Numbered from the stretch's first letter, positions 16,888 to 27,139 are shown. The stretch is 64,000 bases of DNA from Poriferisodalis sp965262965 (GCF_965262965.1 NZ_OZ253573.1:1240001-1304000), one strand, 5' to 3'. The notes: generated from the sequence alone by a model not told the origin. A program made the numbers and translations.

Positions 16888-17766
16888 TCAGAGGCGGGCC
16901 AAGGCCTCTTGCACCGCAGTGGCAACGAGGCGACCGTCCTGCCAGAAGCGGGCCTCGGCGGTGCCGCGGTTCCCGCCCGCCATCAGCGGCCGCTGCTCGC
17001 AGTAGATCCACTCGTCGGCACGAGCTGGCGCGTGAAACCACATGGCGTGATCCAGGCTGACGACCTGCACGCCGTCGTCGAGCCAGGTGCCGCCGTAGGG
17101 CACGATCACGTTGTCGGCGAGGCAGTCGTCGCTCATGTAGGCGATGACCGCTTCGTGAACGGCCGGATCGTCGGGCAACCGGCGGGGGGCTCGGAACCAG
17201 TAGTCGATGCCGCCGCGTGGCGACGGCCCCGTGGGAGCCCACGGCGCATAGGCAAGGCGATATTCCACCGGCCGGGTCATGTACGACCACTGCTCTCCGA
17301 AGATCGGACCCATCTCGGCGATGCACTCCTGAAAGGTCGGCAGCGACTCGGGCGACGCCACGCCTTCGGGCATCGGACACTCGATGTCGACCGGGCCCGC
17401 CTCGGGAACATGGAAGGTCGCCATGAGCTCGAAGATGAGTCGGTCGAATTGGTGCGCCTGCGCCCGGCGCGTGCAGAACGCCCGCCCGTCGCGCACGCGG
17501 TCGACGGTGTAGTCCACGTCCGCCATGCCGTCGCCGCCCCGCAGGAACACGGCATGTACCGAGTTCATCAGCCGTCCTTCGTCAACGGTGCGCTGTGCCG
17601 CCACGACCGCCTGCCCGAGCACATGCCCGCCGTACAGCCCGAAATCGTCGAAACCCGAGCCCTTGCCCCGGAAGGCATCCGATTCGGCATCGCTTCGCTG
17701 CAGGTCCAGCAGTTCGAGCAACTCGTCCAATGCCACTGTGATGTCTGTGACGGGGGTGTCTTTCAC
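16888..17766 (-). CDS. Acyl-CoA thioesterase II-like (TesB family)
   Basis: This 292-residue protein has the double hotdog layout of TesB. The first half has YGGHVLGQAVVAAQRTV and MNSVHAVFLRGGD; the second has VVSLDHAMWFHAPA, WIYCEQRPLMAGGNRGTAEA and WQDGRLVATAVQEALA. The Asp in SLDHAMWFH matches the family's catalytic site. It would hydrolyse acyl-CoA to free acid and CoA. It is the last gene of a probable minus-strand operon: aminotransferase, Rieske oxygenase, amidase, thioesterase. Confidence 0.82.
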   Translation of the reverse strand: MKDTPVTDITVALDELLELLDLQRSDAESDAFRGKGSGFDDFGLYGGHVLGQAVVAAQRTVDEGRLMNSVHAVFLRGGDGMADVDYTVDRVRDGRAFCTRRAQAHQFDRLIFELMATFHVPEAGPVDIECPMPEGVASPESLPTFQECIAEMGPIFGEQWSYMTRPVEYRLAYAPWAPTGPSPRGGIDYWFRAPRRLPDDPAVHEAVIAYMSDDCLADNVIVPYGGTWLDDGVQVVSLDHAMWFHAPARADEWIYCEQRPLMAGGNRGTAEARFWQDGRLVATAVQEALARL

Positions 17767-17825
17767 GGCCTAGTTCCTTAGCAGATGGCGGTGCTCATGG
17801 ACCTGCCCGAGGGCCAGGCGATGGG

Positions 17826-19316
17826 TTACTCGTAGCCGGGAGGTGAGACGAAACCTCCGAGGGTTCGTTCGATGAGGGCCGCGTATCGGATCGAGCGACG
17901 GTCCGCGAGGTGCGGGGCCACGATCTGGATGCCGACCGGCAGGTTCAGCCCGTCAGCGGTCAGCCCTGCGGGGGCAACGGTTCCGGGCAGGTACACGCTG
18001 CAGCTCCAGCCGGCCCAGAAAAGCTGGTCTACGCCGAGTTCCTGTTGGCCGTCTATGTCGATGGTGCGGGTCGGGCGGGTGCCGGTGTGGTCGTGCACGA
18101 ACGCCGCGGAGGCAGCGATGGGGCACAGCAGCAGGTCGTAGTCATCGAAGAACCTCGCCCAGGCTTGGCGGTAGCCCTCCCGCTTGTTGTGGTGGCCGAA
18201 CCATTCGCGGTGACTCATGGTCATCGCGTGTTCGAGGCGGGCCTGGTAGTCACGTGCGCCCTCTGCAAAACGGTGCGAACGCGACTGGGCGTCCTCCCAC
18301 ATCTCGTCGTCAGCGAGTGCGCCTGTGGCCGCCCGCAGCAGCATGAGGTAGTTCTCGTGAAACTCGTGCTGGTCGATAGCGGGTGCAGCTTCGGACACAT
18401 CGGCGCCGGCCGCCGCCAGCCCGTCCACGGCTCGCTGGAGCGTGTCAATCATCGCCGAGGAGTTGCGAATGACCGAAGTGTCGAGCATGACGCCCACGCG
18501 GAACGCACCGAGGCTGTCTCGGTGCTCGACAGGCAGCGTGAGCCCATAACCAGCCGCAGGAAATCCTGCGGGTCCCGCAAGCACGTCAAGCGCGACATCG
18601 AGGTCGGCGGCGCTTCGAGCAAGCGGTCCGCACACTGCGATATCGGTGACGACCTCGCAATCAGGTATGGCATGGCCTTCCCACGGCACAAGGTCGAACG
18701 TGGGCTTATGGCCAAATACCCCGCAGTAGTGGGCCGGATTGCGGATGGACGCGCCGATGTCGGAGCCCAGCTCCAACGACGCCATGCCCGTGGCGAGCGC
18801 CACGGCCGATCCGCCCGAGGACCCGCCGGGCACCCGAGTCAGGTCCCACGGATTGTTGGTGCAGCCGTAGATGTCGTTGAAGCTCTGCCAGTCGCCCAGC
18901 ATGAGCGGCACGTTGGTCTTGCCCCAGATGACCGCGCCCGCCTGCTGCAGCCGCGACACCGTGACGGCGTCGGTGTCGGCCACGTCAGCTGCCCAGGCTG
19001 GATTGCCCCACGTCGACGGTGTGCCAGCCCAGTCGAAGGCTTCCTTGATGGTCATCGGCACGCCATGCAATGTCCCCCAGCACTCCCCCGCCGCAAGTGC
19101 TGCATCGGCGGCCTCGGCCCGCTCGCGGGCCTCGTTCACCCGGGTGAGAATCACTGCGTTGACTGCCGGGTTGAAGCGCTCGTACCGTTCGATCGCACCC
19201 TCGAGCGCATCGGCGGCCGACACCTTGCCGTGCCGAATCAGCGAGGCCAGCTCGGTCGCTGGCATGAGGTTGATATCGGTACTCGAGGAGGTACTGGAAG
19301 CGCCGGTGCTCGTCAT
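17826..19316 (-). CDS. Amidase (amidase-signature family)
   Basis: This is a second amidase, 496 residues from the ATG at 19316. The triad is complete: K91 (MTIKEAF), S166 (GGSSGGSA) and S190 (GSDIGASIR). It is only distantly similar to the amidase at 13583-15055. A GTG at 19349 would add 11 residues; neither start has a clear ribosome site. It lies between a Rieske oxygenase and a thioesterase gene on the same strand and likely releases ammonia or an amine from an intermediate of that pathway. Confidence 0.86.
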   Translation of the reverse strand: MTSTGASSTSSSTDINLMPATELASLIRHGKVSAADALEGAIERYERFNPAVNAVILTRVNEARERAEAADAALAAGECWGTLHGVPMTIKEAFDWAGTPSTWGNPAWAADVADTDAVTVSRLQQAGAVIWGKTNVPLMLGDWQSFNDIYGCTNNPWDLTRVPGGSSGGSAVALATGMASLELGSDIGASIRNPAHYCGVFGHKPTFDLVPWEGHAIPDCEVVTDIAVCGPLARSAADLDVALDVLAGPAGFPAAGYGLTLPVEHRDSLGAFRVGVMLDTSVIRNSSAMIDTLQRAVDGLAAAGADVSEAAPAIDQHEFHENYLMLLRAATGALADDEMWEDAQSRSHRFAEGARDYQARLEHAMTMSHREWFGHHNKREGYRQAWARFFDDYDLLLCPIAASAAFVHDHTGTRPTRTIDIDGQQELGVDQLFWAGWSCSVYLPGTVAPAGLTADGLNLPVGIQIVAPHLADRRSIRYAALIERTLGGFVSPPGYE

Positions 19317-19388
19317 CGCGCCGAGACTAAGTGCTCCGGCCGCCGTCACACCCGGCTTGTCAGACGTGCGCGACTGAAAACGGCGTAG

Positions 19389-20534
19389 CTACCTGGCGCC
19401 GGCTTGGCGGTAGGCGTCCAGCACGAGGCCGTGGAAGTGGTGCAGGCCGTGCTCGGAGAGGCCCGAGCCGCCTGGGTCGCACACGAGCCGGCCCTGGGTG
19501 AACGCTGGGGTGCTCATGCCTCGCTGCACGCTCTCGACCAGTGCGACGTCCTCGGGCTGCAGCACCTCGTCGATGTAGCGCATCGATTCGATGTCGGCGG
19601 GGGTCAGCTCGGCCGTCTCGAAGTAGAAGTCGATGGTCTCGAGGGTGCGCTCGGGTCCGGCAGGCACGATGTGCAGGACGCTGAAATTGCCGCGACCCGG
19701 GTATCGCATCAGGCAGGTGTTGGGCCACAGCCACCACACCGCAAGGTCCTTCACGCTGGAGTCGCCGACGTCGTAGGCCGCATTGGCCGAGCGGCCGGCG
19801 CGGGCCATGTGGCTGGAGTAGATGCCGTGGGTGTCGACCCGGTAGGTGTCCATCTCCACCAGCGTCACGAAGTCGGGGTGAGCGATGTGGCAGTGGTAGC
19901 ACTCCAAGAAGTTGTCGACCACGTTCTTCCAGTTGGAGGCGATGTCGTAGCGGAATCGGCGGACGTGAGTGAGGTCTTCCACATCCGGTGCCCAGTGAGC
20001 GATCTCGTCGCCGAGGCCACCGGCCTGTGTGGCCAGCGAGGCCGCCGACGGGTCGAGGTTGACGTACACGAAGCCGCCGAACTCTTCTGCTTGCACTTCT
20101 GCCAGGCAGATCGTGGACGGATCGAAGCCTGCGACGTCGTCGGTGTGGCGTGCCCGGTGCAGAGCTCCCGACAGGTCGTAGGTCCAGCCGTGGTACGGGC
20201 ACACGATGCTGCTGGTATGGCCCGCTCCCGACAGCAGCGCATGGGCCCGGTGCTGGCAGACGTTGTAGAACGCCCGCAACACGCCGTCGTTGCCGCGCAC
20301 CACCGCAATCGGCATGCCCGCGACGTCCAGCGCTGTGTAGTTGCCGGATTCACGCAGCGACTCGACGTGGCCCACCCACTGCCAGCTGCGGGCGAACACC
20401 TCTCGCTGTTCGAGGTCGTGCCAGCGGGCGGCGGTGTAGGCGTCGGCGTGCAGCGACATCGACTCGGTGGGATCGGGGTCGTATCCGGCGAAGATCCCGC
20501 CTTTGGCGTCCGCTGTCATGTGATCGGTCGGCAT
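19389..20534 (-). CDS. Rieske-type ring-hydroxylating/N-demethylating oxygenase, alpha subunit
   Basis: This 381-residue protein has a Rieske [2Fe-2S] domain with ligands C93-x-H95 (VCQHRAHAL) and C112-x2-H115 (VCPYHGWTYD). The catalytic domain has the mononuclear iron motif NFLECYHCHIAHPDF, with H214 and H219. The overall pattern resembles carnitine, choline and betaine oxygenases as well as aromatic dioxygenases. No ferredoxin or reductase gene is adjacent, so electron donors must be elsewhere. It follows the aminotransferase gene by 10 bases and is clearly in the same operon. Translation may start at 20534 or at a second ATG at 20519. Confidence 0.85.
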   Translation of the reverse strand: MPTDHMTADAKGGIFAGYDPDPTESMSLHADAYTAARWHDLEQREVFARSWQWVGHVESLRESGNYTALDVAGMPIAVVRGNDGVLRAFYNVCQHRAHALLSGAGHTSSIVCPYHGWTYDLSGALHRARHTDDVAGFDPSTICLAEVQAEEFGGFVYVNLDPSAASLATQAGGLGDEIAHWAPDVEDLTHVRRFRYDIASNWKNVVDNFLECYHCHIAHPDFVTLVEMDTYRVDTHGIYSSHMARAGRSANAAYDVGDSSVKDLAVWWLWPNTCLMRYPGRGNFSVLHIVPAGPERTLETIDFYFETAELTPADIESMRYIDEVLQPEDVALVESVQRGMSTPAFTQGRLVCDPGGSGLSEHGLHHFHGLVLDAYRQAGAR

Positions 20535-20544
20535 GTACAGAGAA

Positions 20545-21960
20545 TTATGGGCTTGGCAGCGACGCGTGCGCGGCCGCGAGGAAGTGCTCGACGTCGTCGT
20601 CGGTCGTCGCCAGGTTCAAACACCCCAGGCTCTCGGCAATGAAATAGACGCCGTGGGCCTGCATGCGCAGGCCGAAGTGGGTGACCTCGGTTGCTTCGTC
20701 GCTCGACAGGTGCGAGTCGCGGTAGTTGCGAATGGTGCGGGTGTGCGGATGGACCCGGAACAGGCTGCCCGCACCCGTCACTTGCCACTTCAGGTCGGCG
20801 GCCTCGAACAGCGACCGCAGACCTGACCGGATTGCCTCGCCGATCGCGTCCAGCCGCGCAAATGCAGCCTGGTCGAGCTGGGTCATCGCAGCATGGCCGG
20901 CCGTCATCGTGATGGGGTTGGCGGCGAACGTACCGCTCGACGGCACCTTCGCACGGTCGCCCGCCACACGAGTGAAGGTCTCCATGGGACCCCGGCGGCC
21001 GGCGATCGCCCCCACCGGGAACCCGCCGCCAATGATCTTCGCCAGCGACGTGATGTCGGGGTCGATGCCCAGTTTCGTCTGCGCTCCGCCGTATCCGAGC
21101 CGGAACGAAATCACCTCGTCGAGCACGAACAACGCGCCCACCTCGCGAGTGGTCTCGCGAATCGCGGCGATGAACTCGGGTTCGATCGCCGGCATCCCCA
21201 CGCGGTTCGGCATGACATCGAGCAGCACGGCCGCCAACCGGTCTCCGCCTCGGCGGATCGCAGCTCGGGCGCCTTCCGCATCGTTGAACGAGATGATGCC
21301 GACTTCGTCTTCGACGGACGCTGGCGTGCCAACGGCATAGGGCACGGTGGAAGGTGCCCCGGCGTCTCCCCAGTTGGTCGGATCGGGTGACTGGCTTGCT
21401 TCGGCGTGGTCGTACGTGCCGTGGTAGGCGCCTTCCACCTTGATGACGTTCGGCCGTCCGGCGTAGGCCCGGGCGGCCTTCAGCGCACCCATCACGGCCT
21501 CGGTCCCCGAATTGCAAAAGCGAATGAGGTCGAAGCTCTCCACGCGGTTGCACAGCAGCTCGGCCAATTCGATCTCGGCGTCATTCGGCAGCGAGAACGC
21601 TGTCCCGCGGGCCATCCGGGCCCCGACCGCAGCTGCGATGACCGGGTCGGCGTGTCCCACGATGATCGATGCGAAGTTGTTGTTGCAGTCGAGATAGCGG
21701 TTGCCGTCGACATCGGTGACCCAGGCACCCTCGCCATGGTCGACGTAGATGGGATGGCCCTTGCGCAGCAACGTCGCCCGCGAGGTGCCGTCGGTGATCG
21801 ACTGCTGCGCCCGCTCGTACAGCGCCGCGGACGCCTCCGTGGGCCATGGGCCCGACTCGGTCATCTGCACGGTTGTCTGCGCTGCGGCTGCTGGAGCATC
21901 GGCCAAGTCTGTCACTGGTCCGATCATCGGGCCGGATATGCCCAGTGGGCGGGGCTTCAT
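20545..21960 (-). CDS. Class-III aminotransferase / glutamate-1-semialdehyde aminomutase-like
   Basis: This 471-residue PLP enzyme has the features of the class-III fold: RFCNSGTEAVMGALKAARAY, EGAYHGTYDH, FVLDEVISFRLGYGG and the PLP lysine K308 in ITSLAKIIGGGFPVGA. It resembles glutamate-1-semialdehyde 2,1-aminomutase, but no tetrapyrrole genes are near, and its operon partners point to a catabolic amine transaminase instead. The first 35 or so residues are not conserved-looking, so a later start is possible. The gene is divergent from the hydantoinase fusion, with only 36 bases between starts. Confidence 0.83.
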   Translation of the reverse strand: MKPRPLGISGPMIGPVTDLADAPAAAAQTTVQMTESGPWPTEASAALYERAQQSITDGTSRATLLRKGHPIYVDHGEGAWVTDVDGNRYLDCNNNFASIIVGHADPVIAAAVGARMARGTAFSLPNDAEIELAELLCNRVESFDLIRFCNSGTEAVMGALKAARAYAGRPNVIKVEGAYHGTYDHAEASQSPDPTNWGDAGAPSTVPYAVGTPASVEDEVGIISFNDAEGARAAIRRGGDRLAAVLLDVMPNRVGMPAIEPEFIAAIRETTREVGALFVLDEVISFRLGYGGAQTKLGIDPDITSLAKIIGGGFPVGAIAGRRGPMETFTRVAGDRAKVPSSGTFAANPITMTAGHAAMTQLDQAAFARLDAIGEAIRSGLRSLFEAADLKWQVTGAGSLFRVHPHTRTIRNYRDSHLSSDEATEVTHFGLRMQAHGVYFIAESLGCLNLATTDDDVEHFLAAAHASLPSP

Positions 21961-21996
21961 GCCTCACCGAGCAGGCCCAAGTGCGAGACTGAACAG

Positions 21997-24900
21997 ATGA
22001 CGACGCTCGCAGATGACAGCATCGAAACTGGCGCCGACGGCACACAGGCCAGGCCCCGGGCGCCATGGCGGATCGGCGTGGACGTCGGAGGCACCTTCAC
22101 CGACCTGGTCCTCGCCGATGCGCAGGGTGCAACGTGGGTGGCGAAGGTGCCCTCAGTACCTGCTGATCCCAGCCGGGGAGTGCACGCGGCACTTGCCCGC
22201 GTCGCCGTGGATCTCGGCATGCCGCTGGGCGATGTGCTCACCGGCTGCTCGCTGTTCGTCCACGGCTCGACCGTCGCCACCAACACCATGCTCGAGGGCA
22301 CGGGCGCCGTCGTCGGGCTGATCGGGACCGAGGGCTTCCGCGACACGCTGGAGATCCGCCGCGGGATGCGCGAGGACCAGTGGAACCACCGTGCCCCGTA
22401 CGCGCCGGTACTGGTGCCCCGATACCTGCGTGCCACAGTTCCCGGGCGCATCGACTCCGACGGCACCGAGCACCAACCGGTGGACCTGAGCGGACTCGAC
22501 TCGGTGCTTGAGCACTTCGCCAGTCACGACGTCGAGGCGGTCGCCATTGCGTTCATGAACTCGTTCGTGAACGACTCGCACGAGCGCTCTGCTGCCGAAG
22601 CCGTGCGTGAGCAGTGGGATGGCACGTGGGTGACGACCTCGGCTGCTGTCTCGCCGCTGATGGGCGAGTACGAGCGCACCTCCACCGCCGTCGTGAACGC
22701 CTCGCTGTCACCGAAGATCGTGTCCTACCTGCGTTCGCTGAACGATGAGCTCGCGGCAGCTGGATTGCGTCACGCGATCCTGCTCGTGCAGTCGAACGGT
22801 GGTGCTGCGTCTGTCGATCAGGTATCCGAGCGGCCCGTGAACCTGCTGCTGAGCGGCCCCGCAGCCGCGGTCGGCGCGCTGAACCTGTACCGCGATGCCG
22901 TGGATGCCGCCCTGACCAGCGACACACACGCTTCGACGCTTTCTGATGGCAAGAATGCCGTTCCAGGCGGCAAAAATGCGCAAAGTTCCGCTCTGCCCGG
23001 AAACCTCATCTCGATGGAAATCGGGGGAACCTCGTGCGATGTGCTGCTCATGTCGGGCTGCGAGGTGGACACCCGCGACGACATCATGATCGCGGGCTAT
23101 CACGTCTCCACCCCGGCCATCGACATCCACACGATCGGCGCAGGCGGTGGGACCATCGCGGGAGTCGACGAGGCCGGACTGCTGTACGTGGGACCGCAGG
23201 GCGCCGGCGCTGATCCCGGTCCAGCCTGCTACGGACACGGCGGCACCCTGCCGACCGTCACCGACGCCCAATTGGTCCTCGGCCGCCTGCGTCCCGGCAA
23301 GTCCGCCGGCGGCACCTTGGATCTCGACATTGACGCAGCCCGCGAAGCAATCCGCGTTCACGTGGCCGAACCGCTCGGCATGACGATCACTGAGGCAGCG
23401 GCAGGCATCGTCGAGGTCGTCGAACAGCACCTGCTCAGCGCAACCGAGCACATCTCGATCGAACGGGGACACTCGCCGCGGCGGTTCACGATGGTGGCTG
23501 CGGGAGGCGCCGGACCAATGCACGGTGCCTCGGTCGCCGCGGGCCTCGGCTGCGATCGCGTCTATGTGCCCCGCGATGCGGGTGCGCTCTGCGCGATCGG
23601 GATGCTGCACTCCGACGTGCGCCAGGACTTCACCCGTTTCTTGATGGGCTCGCTGGACGATCTGGACCTCGCCGAGATCGACGCAGGTTTCGAGGCCCTG
23701 AGCGCGCAAGCGCTCGATGTGATGAGCGGCGAGGGCTTCGCGGCGGACGACGTGACGCTCGACTGCGAACTGGAACTGCACCACCCCGGCCAGCTCTGGT
23801 CGATTCGAGTTCCCGCTCACGGCGAGCCCGGGCGGCCCAACGGGAGCGGGTCCACGGTCGACGCTGCCGCAGTTCGCTCAACGTTCGAGGCCGAGTATCA
23901 GCGCCTGTACGGGCACGTCCAGTCCGACGGCACGATCATGGTGGCCTCGCTTCGCCTCGTCGCACGCGCCTCCACCGGCGACGTCGCAACAACCGAAACC
24001 TCCGCAGCGACCGGCGAGCCTCAGCCCATCGAGACGCGTTCGGTGTGGCATGGGCCGTTCGGCTGGTGCGATACGCCCGTGTTCGACGGCGACCTGCTGC
24101 GGCGCGGTTACACGATCGACGGTCCGGCGCTCGTCGAGGAGCTCACCACGACGGTCGTCGCTCGTCCCGGGGACCGGTTGTGGGTGGACGCCAACGGAGA
24201 TCTGTTCATCGATCTCACCCCCGCCGACGAAGATGCGAGCGAGTCCGCGCCGGGTGACGCGTCGGTGTCTCGCAGCGTGCAGTCAGGCCGAAGCCGCAGC
24301 CAAGCCAACGGAGCGGCGGCAGAACTGGATCCCATCGTGCTGGCGGTCATGCAGAACCGACTCGACCAGATCAGCAAGCACATGGGCTGGGTGATGACGC
24401 GCACGGCGCGCAGCACCATCTTCAGCCAGAGCCACGATTTCTCCTGCTACGTGACGACACCTGACGGGACGCTCGTCGCCAACGCTGACGGCATCCCGAT
24501 CCACACCGGTGGAGGCGGCTTTGCAGTGCGCGCCCTGCTGAAGCGTTGGGAGGGCCGCATCAACCCCGAGGACGTATTCCTGCTGTCGGATCCCTACGTG
24601 GCCGGCGGCAACCACCTGCCCGACTGGGTCATAGCCAGGCCGGTCTTCGTCGCCCGTGAGGGCGAGCAGGTACGCAGCGCGGATGGTGACGAGTCGGGTC
24701 CCGACGGCACCGGCGAAGCCACGCTCGTGGGGTTCTGTTGCAACCGCGCCCACCAGTCCGACATCGGCGGGGGCCTCGCCGGCACCTATAACCCTGAGGC
24801 GACCGAGATCTGGCAGGAAGGCATCCGCCTGCCGGTCATGAAGCTGATCGAAGCCGGCAAGATCCGAGACGACCTCTGGGAGCTGCTGCTCATCAACTGC

Positions 24901-26139
24901 CGCACACCCGAGCTGCTCGATGGCGATCTGCTTGCCATGCTGGGTTCGACTCGGATCGGCGCGGAAAGGGTGCTCGGCCTCGTTGCCGAACTGGGCACAG
25001 GTCCGTACCTGGCGTATCTCGACGGTGTGCTCACTCACGGTGAACGGCGCATGCGTGCCGCGATCACCGAGCTGCCCGACGGCACCTACTACGGCGAGGA
25101 CCGCACCGACAACGACTGCTTCGGCCCCGCCGACATTGCGGTGCGCGTGCATCTCACTGTCGACGGCGACGAGATGACGCTGGATTTCACCGGCACCGAT
25201 CCCCAGATCGAGGGTTTCAAGAACAGCTCGGTGGCCAACACCTACTCGTCGGTGTACCTGGCCGTGTCGTCGTTCTTCGACACGTCCATCCCGCGCAACG
25301 AGGGCACGTACCGGTCCGTACGGATCATCGCTCCGGAGGGCAGCATCGTGAACGCCCTGCCGCCTGCGCCGATGACGATGAACACGGTGTTCGTCGCCCA
25401 TGAGATCGTGATTGCGACCTGGCAGGCGCTCGCACAAGCGGATCCTGATCGGGCATGCGCAGCGTGGTCCAAGACGATGCACGGCCACGTTACGGGGCGC
25501 CGCGACGACGGCACCACCTGGGTGATGTACCAGTGGCACGCGATGGCCACGCCGGGCGCCACTGCCGAGCGAGACGGCTTCGCGCAGATGGGTCACCTCA
25601 TCACCCTCGGCGGGCTGGACCTGCCGAATCTGGAGTTCCACGAGCAGATGTATCCGGTGCGCTACATCCGCCACGAGCAGCGCTGCGACAACGCCGGAGC
25701 GGGCCAGCGGCGTGGCGGCACCGGCGTGCGCTACGAGGCCGACATCCTCGAACCCGCCACCTGGTCGTACCGAGCCGAAGGACTCGACACGCCTTCTGGC
25801 CACGGTGTGCGCGGCGGCGGCACCGGCGGCGTCGGCCTGGAATGGATCGTGCCCGTCAACACCGAGGCCGACGGCCCGACATTCGTGCCGCCCAAGTACG
25901 GCGTCCAGCGTCTGGGCCCGGCTCGCATGATCGCCGATACGCCCGGCGGCGGCGGCTGGGGCGATCCGTTCGAACGGGAGCCCGACGCCGTGCTGCGAGA
26001 CGTCATGGACGACGTGGTCAGTGTCGAGCGTGCGCGCCGCGACTACGGCGTTGTCATTGCCGAGGGCGGCCATTCGATCGACCTCGACGCCACGGCGAAT
26101 CTGCGCGCCGCCCCGCGCCCCGCACTCGCCGACGCCTGA
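21997..26139 (+). CDS. HyuA-HyuB fusion: N-methylhydantoinase / 5-oxoprolinase family
   Basis: This 1380-residue protein joins the two halves of the ATP-dependent hydantoinase/oxoprolinase family. The HyuA half has the ATPase-type loop VDVGGTFTDLVLA (about 29-41), a second phosphate loop EIGGTSCDVLL near residue 340 and ERGHSPRRFTMVAAGGAGP. The HyuB half begins near residue 772 (LDPIVLAVMQNRLDQISKHM) and ends with GVRGGGTGGVGLEW and TPGGGGWGDPFERE. These enzymes open cyclic amides at the cost of ATP. An unusual insert, about residues 306-335, sits just before the second loop. Eukaryotic and some bacterial 5-oxoprolinases have the same fused layout. Confidence 0.88.
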   Translation: MTTLADDSIETGADGTQARPRAPWRIGVDVGGTFTDLVLADAQGATWVAKVPSVPADPSRGVHAALARVAVDLGMPLGDVLTGCSLFVHGSTVATNTMLEGTGAVVGLIGTEGFRDTLEIRRGMREDQWNHRAPYAPVLVPRYLRATVPGRIDSDGTEHQPVDLSGLDSVLEHFASHDVEAVAIAFMNSFVNDSHERSAAEAVREQWDGTWVTTSAAVSPLMGEYERTSTAVVNASLSPKIVSYLRSLNDELAAAGLRHAILLVQSNGGAASVDQVSERPVNLLLSGPAAAVGALNLYRDAVDAALTSDTHASTLSDGKNAVPGGKNAQSSALPGNLISMEIGGTSCDVLLMSGCEVDTRDDIMIAGYHVSTPAIDIHTIGAGGGTIAGVDEAGLLYVGPQGAGADPGPACYGHGGTLPTVTDAQLVLGRLRPGKSAGGTLDLDIDAAREAIRVHVAEPLGMTITEAAAGIVEVVEQHLLSATEHISIERGHSPRRFTMVAAGGAGPMHGASVAAGLGCDRVYVPRDAGALCAIGMLHSDVRQDFTRFLMGSLDDLDLAEIDAGFEALSAQALDVMSGEGFAADDVTLDCELELHHPGQLWSIRVPAHGEPGRPNGSGSTVDAAAVRSTFEAEYQRLYGHVQSDGTIMVASLRLVARASTGDVATTETSAATGEPQPIETRSVWHGPFGWCDTPVFDGDLLRRGYTIDGPALVEELTTTVVARPGDRLWVDANGDLFIDLTPADEDASESAPGDASVSRSVQSGRSRSQANGAAAELDPIVLAVMQNRLDQISKHMGWVMTRTARSTIFSQSHDFSCYVTTPDGTLVANADGIPIHTGGGGFAVRALLKRWEGRINPEDVFLLSDPYVAGGNHLPDWVIARPVFVAREGEQVRSADGDESGPDGTGEATLVGFCCNRAHQSDIGGGLAGTYNPEATEIWQEGIRLPVMKLIEAGKIRDDLWELLLINCRTPELLDGDLLAMLGSTRIGAERVLGLVAELGTGPYLAYLDGVLTHGERRMRAAITELPDGTYYGEDRTDNDCFGPADIAVRVHLTVDGDEMTLDFTGTDPQIEGFKNSSVANTYSSVYLAVSSFFDTSIPRNEGTYRSVRIIAPEGSIVNALPPAPMTMNTVFVAHEIVIATWQALAQADPDRACAAWSKTMHGHVTGRRDDGTTWVMYQWHAMATPGATAERDGFAQMGHLITLGGLDLPNLEFHEQMYPVRYIRHEQRCDNAGAGQRRGGTGVRYEADILEPATWSYRAEGLDTPSGHGVRGGGTGGVGLEWIVPVNTEADGPTFVPPKYGVQRLGPARMIADTPGGGGWGDPFEREPDAVLRDVMDDVVSVERARRDYGVVIAEGGHSIDLDATANLRAAPRPALADA

Positions 26140-26182
26140 GGAGGCTCGACACCCCCGAGCGGCGCTGCGCCAAACTGGCCCC

Positions 26183-26989
26183 GTGACCCTCGTACTTGTC
26201 CACGGCAACCCTGAGACACCCGCCATCTGGGATCCGATGTGCACCGCGCTGGCCGAGCGCAACGACGGCATCGAGGGCGAGGGCATCGAGGTGGTCGCTC
26301 TGTCGCCTCCGGGCTTCGGCGCGCCCGTGCCCGACGGCTTCGGGGCGACGATGGCGGAGTACCGCGACTGGCTCGTCGCCGAGCTCGAGACGCTCAATGC
26401 CCGCCCCGACGGCGGCCCTGTCGATTTGCTGGGGCACGACTGGGGCGGCGGACACGTCATGCGCATTGCGATGGAGCGGCCCGACCTGATCCGCTCGTGG
26501 TGCACCGACATGATCGGTCTGTTCGACCGTGACTACGAGTGGCACGACGCCGCGCAGGTGTGGCAATCACCCGACGGGGAGGCCTCGATCGAGCGGATGA
26601 TCAGCCGCCCCGACGACCGGCGCATTCCGTTCTACGCCGGCATGGGCATGGGCACCGCAGTGGCCACCGCCCTCGTGCCCAACATCAACGCCGACATGGG
26701 CGCGAGCATCCTGGCGCTGTACCGCGATGCGGCCCAGCCGGCGATGGCCCGCCTGGGCGAGGGTCTGGAAGCTGCTGCGGCCCGGCCGGGACTGTGCATC
26801 CTCGCAACAGGCGACCACTTCACCGGCGGTGATCACAAGCACCGACGCTGCGCGGAGCGGGCCGGTGCGCAGGTGGTCGAGCTGGCCGATGTGGGTCACT
26901 GGTGGATGTGCGAGAACCCTGAACTGGCCGCGCAAACGGTCGCAAGCTGGGTCGCATCGCTCGACGCCGGCGGTGCCGCGAGCGCCTGA
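26183..26989 (+). CDS. Alpha/beta hydrolase with Asp nucleophile (epoxide hydrolase/dehalogenase-like)
   Basis: This 268-residue protein has the hydrolase fold with VLVHGNPETPAIW and PPGFGAPVPDGFG. The nucleophile elbow is LLGHDWGGGHVM, so the nucleophile is Asp86, as in epoxide hydrolases and haloalkane dehalogenases, not serine. The catalytic histidine is probably H239 in DVGHWWM. The start is the GTG at 26183, 43 bases after the hydantoinase gene; both are on the plus strand and probably cotranscribed. The substrate is unknown. Confidence 0.75.
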   Translation: MTLVLVHGNPETPAIWDPMCTALAERNDGIEGEGIEVVALSPPGFGAPVPDGFGATMAEYRDWLVAELETLNARPDGGPVDLLGHDWGGGHVMRIAMERPDLIRSWCTDMIGLFDRDYEWHDAAQVWQSPDGEASIERMISRPDDRRIPFYAGMGMGTAVATALVPNINADMGASILALYRDAAQPAMARLGEGLEAAAARPGLCILATGDHFTGGDHKHRRCAERAGAQVVELADVGHWWMCENPELAAQTVASWVASLDAGGAASA

Positions 26990-27115
26990 CGCGCAGGCTC
27001 GCAACGGCCCCGTCGCGGCCCCACTGCGGCGCACGGGCCGCCAGCGCGGTTGGGCTACTGTCGCGGCTGACGCCGGGCCGCCGGATGCGGCCGGGCGCGC
27101 AATCGACAAGCAGAG

Positions 27116-27139
27116 GGGCGCCGAGCACGACAGGCGCCC
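27116..27139. other. Perfect inverted repeat upstream of the coxL-like gene
   Basis: GGGCGCC (27116-27122) pairs with GGCGCCC (27133-27139) across ten bases, 18 bases before the start codon at 27158. It could be an operator or a leader hairpin. The rest of the 168-base gap shows nothing recognisable. Confidence 0.35.
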
